The notes under the pieces were generated by a model. The model searched no databases and had not been told where the DNA came from. It was given only the letters and a program-made list of their open reading frames with translations. A stretch of DNA of 49,450 nucleotides from an uncultured SAR86 cluster bacterium (lineage in GTDB: Bacteria; Pseudomonadota; Gammaproteobacteria; Magnimaribacterales; D2472). Positions within the stretch are counted from its first letter, which is position 1. Each line of letters opens with the position of its first letter. Both the position numbers and the translations under genes were made by a program. Shown here one piece after another: positions 47,951 through 49,450 of this stretch. The DNA is taken from positions 1 through 49,450 of the forward strand of contig CACBQK010000007.1 of assembly GCA_902541365.1 (NCBI GenBank), written 5' to 3'.

Positions 47951-48335
47951 TCCAAAAAAACCAACAGTCCTTCTTTTAGGTAGATGGCAGCCATGGCATG
48001 AAGGCCATCTTGCTCTTTTTGAAAGAGCGCTTGCTAAGACTGGTCAAGTGGTAATACAAGTTCGAGATGTAGAAGGTTCTTCTGGAGGAGAAGGCCAAGA
48101 CGATAATCCTTTTTCTTATGAAGATGTATCAAAAGATATTGCCGAGAAGCTTTTTTCAGCTGGCTATAAAATTAATGAAGATTTTGTGATTCAATTAGTT
48201 CCTAATATAACTAATATAACTTATGGAAGAGGAGTTGGATATAACATTGATCAAGAGTCATTTAATTCAAATATTGAATCCATCAGCGCAACAAAGATTA
48301 GGAAGAGTTTAAGAGATGAAGGTAAGATTAAATAA
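47943..48335 (+). CDS. NadM/cytidylyltransferase-like nucleotidyltransferase
   Basis: 130 aa; LLLGRWQPWHEGHLALFERAL (HxGH) and ISATKIRKSLR motif. Confidence 0.8.
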   Translation: MFDPKKPTVLLLGRWQPWHEGHLALFERALAKTGQVVIQVRDVEGSSGGEGQDDNPFSYEDVSKDIAEKLFSAGYKINEDFVIQLVPNITNITYGRGVGYNIDQESFNSNIESISATKIRKSLRDEGKIK

Positions 48336-48338
48336 CTT

Positions 48339-48412
48339 GGCTGGGTGGCAGAGTGGTCATGCAGCGGACTGCAAATCCGTTTACGCCGGTTCGATTCCGG
48401 CCTCAGCCTCCA
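48339..48412 (+). tRNA. tRNA-Cys(GCA), CCA encoded
   Basis: Acceptor GGCTGGG/CTCAGCC, anticodon loop CTGCAAA (GCA), T-arm GCCGGTTCGATTCCGGC, CCA end. Confidence 0.97.
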
Positions 48413-48462
48413 TTTCAACCAGTCTTCAATTTTATTTCAAATATTAGGGTAATATAGATTTT

Positions 48463-49450
<988 letters not shown>

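Noticed and set aside
48196-48222. Short tandem CTAATATAA / CTAATATAA inside the NadM-like gene
   Set aside because: Encodes a simple NIT-NIT peptide repeat in the frame; two copies only.

Overview
AT-rich 49.45 kb chromosomal segment with very tight gene packing, probably from a streamlined marine gammaproteobacterium (SAR86-like; lineage is inferred from gene order and composition only). It carries about 53 credible CDSs, one tRNA-Cys(GCA), and no rRNA, CRISPR, prophage or IS element that I could see. Main blocks: lipid A/Kdo (lpxL-like partial, waaA); miaA-hflK-hflC-purA without hfq or hflX; glyA-nrdR-ribD-ribBA(X)-ribH-nusB without riboflavin synthase; nth; a small LETM1-like ORF; thiolase; thiL-GlpD-like-pgpA; dxs-ispA-xseB; an RND pump and adaptor; a lambda P-like ORF overlapping a tandem DnaT-domain ORF, directly behind aroG; scpAB-rluB-AlkA-like; ubiG-mupP-like-yciK-like; pntAA-AB-B; a nucleotidyltransferase-cupin fusion; gyrA-serC-pheA-tyrA-aroA-cmk-rpsA-ihfB-pyrF without hisC or lapAB; pgi; uvrC-pgsA; kdsD with a CysC-like kinase and a NadM-like nucleotidyltransferase; tRNA-Cys; then the start of a surface-polysaccharide region (PhyH-like, gmd partial). 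The most interesting candidates are the DnaT-DnaT/lambda-P-like module (possible chromosomal helicase loader), the cytidylyltransferase-cupin fusion, the kdsD-linked CysC-like/NadM-like pair, a five-domain ribosomal protein S1, and paired dyads at the scpA promoter. All family calls were made by eye from protein motifs; no database search was run.
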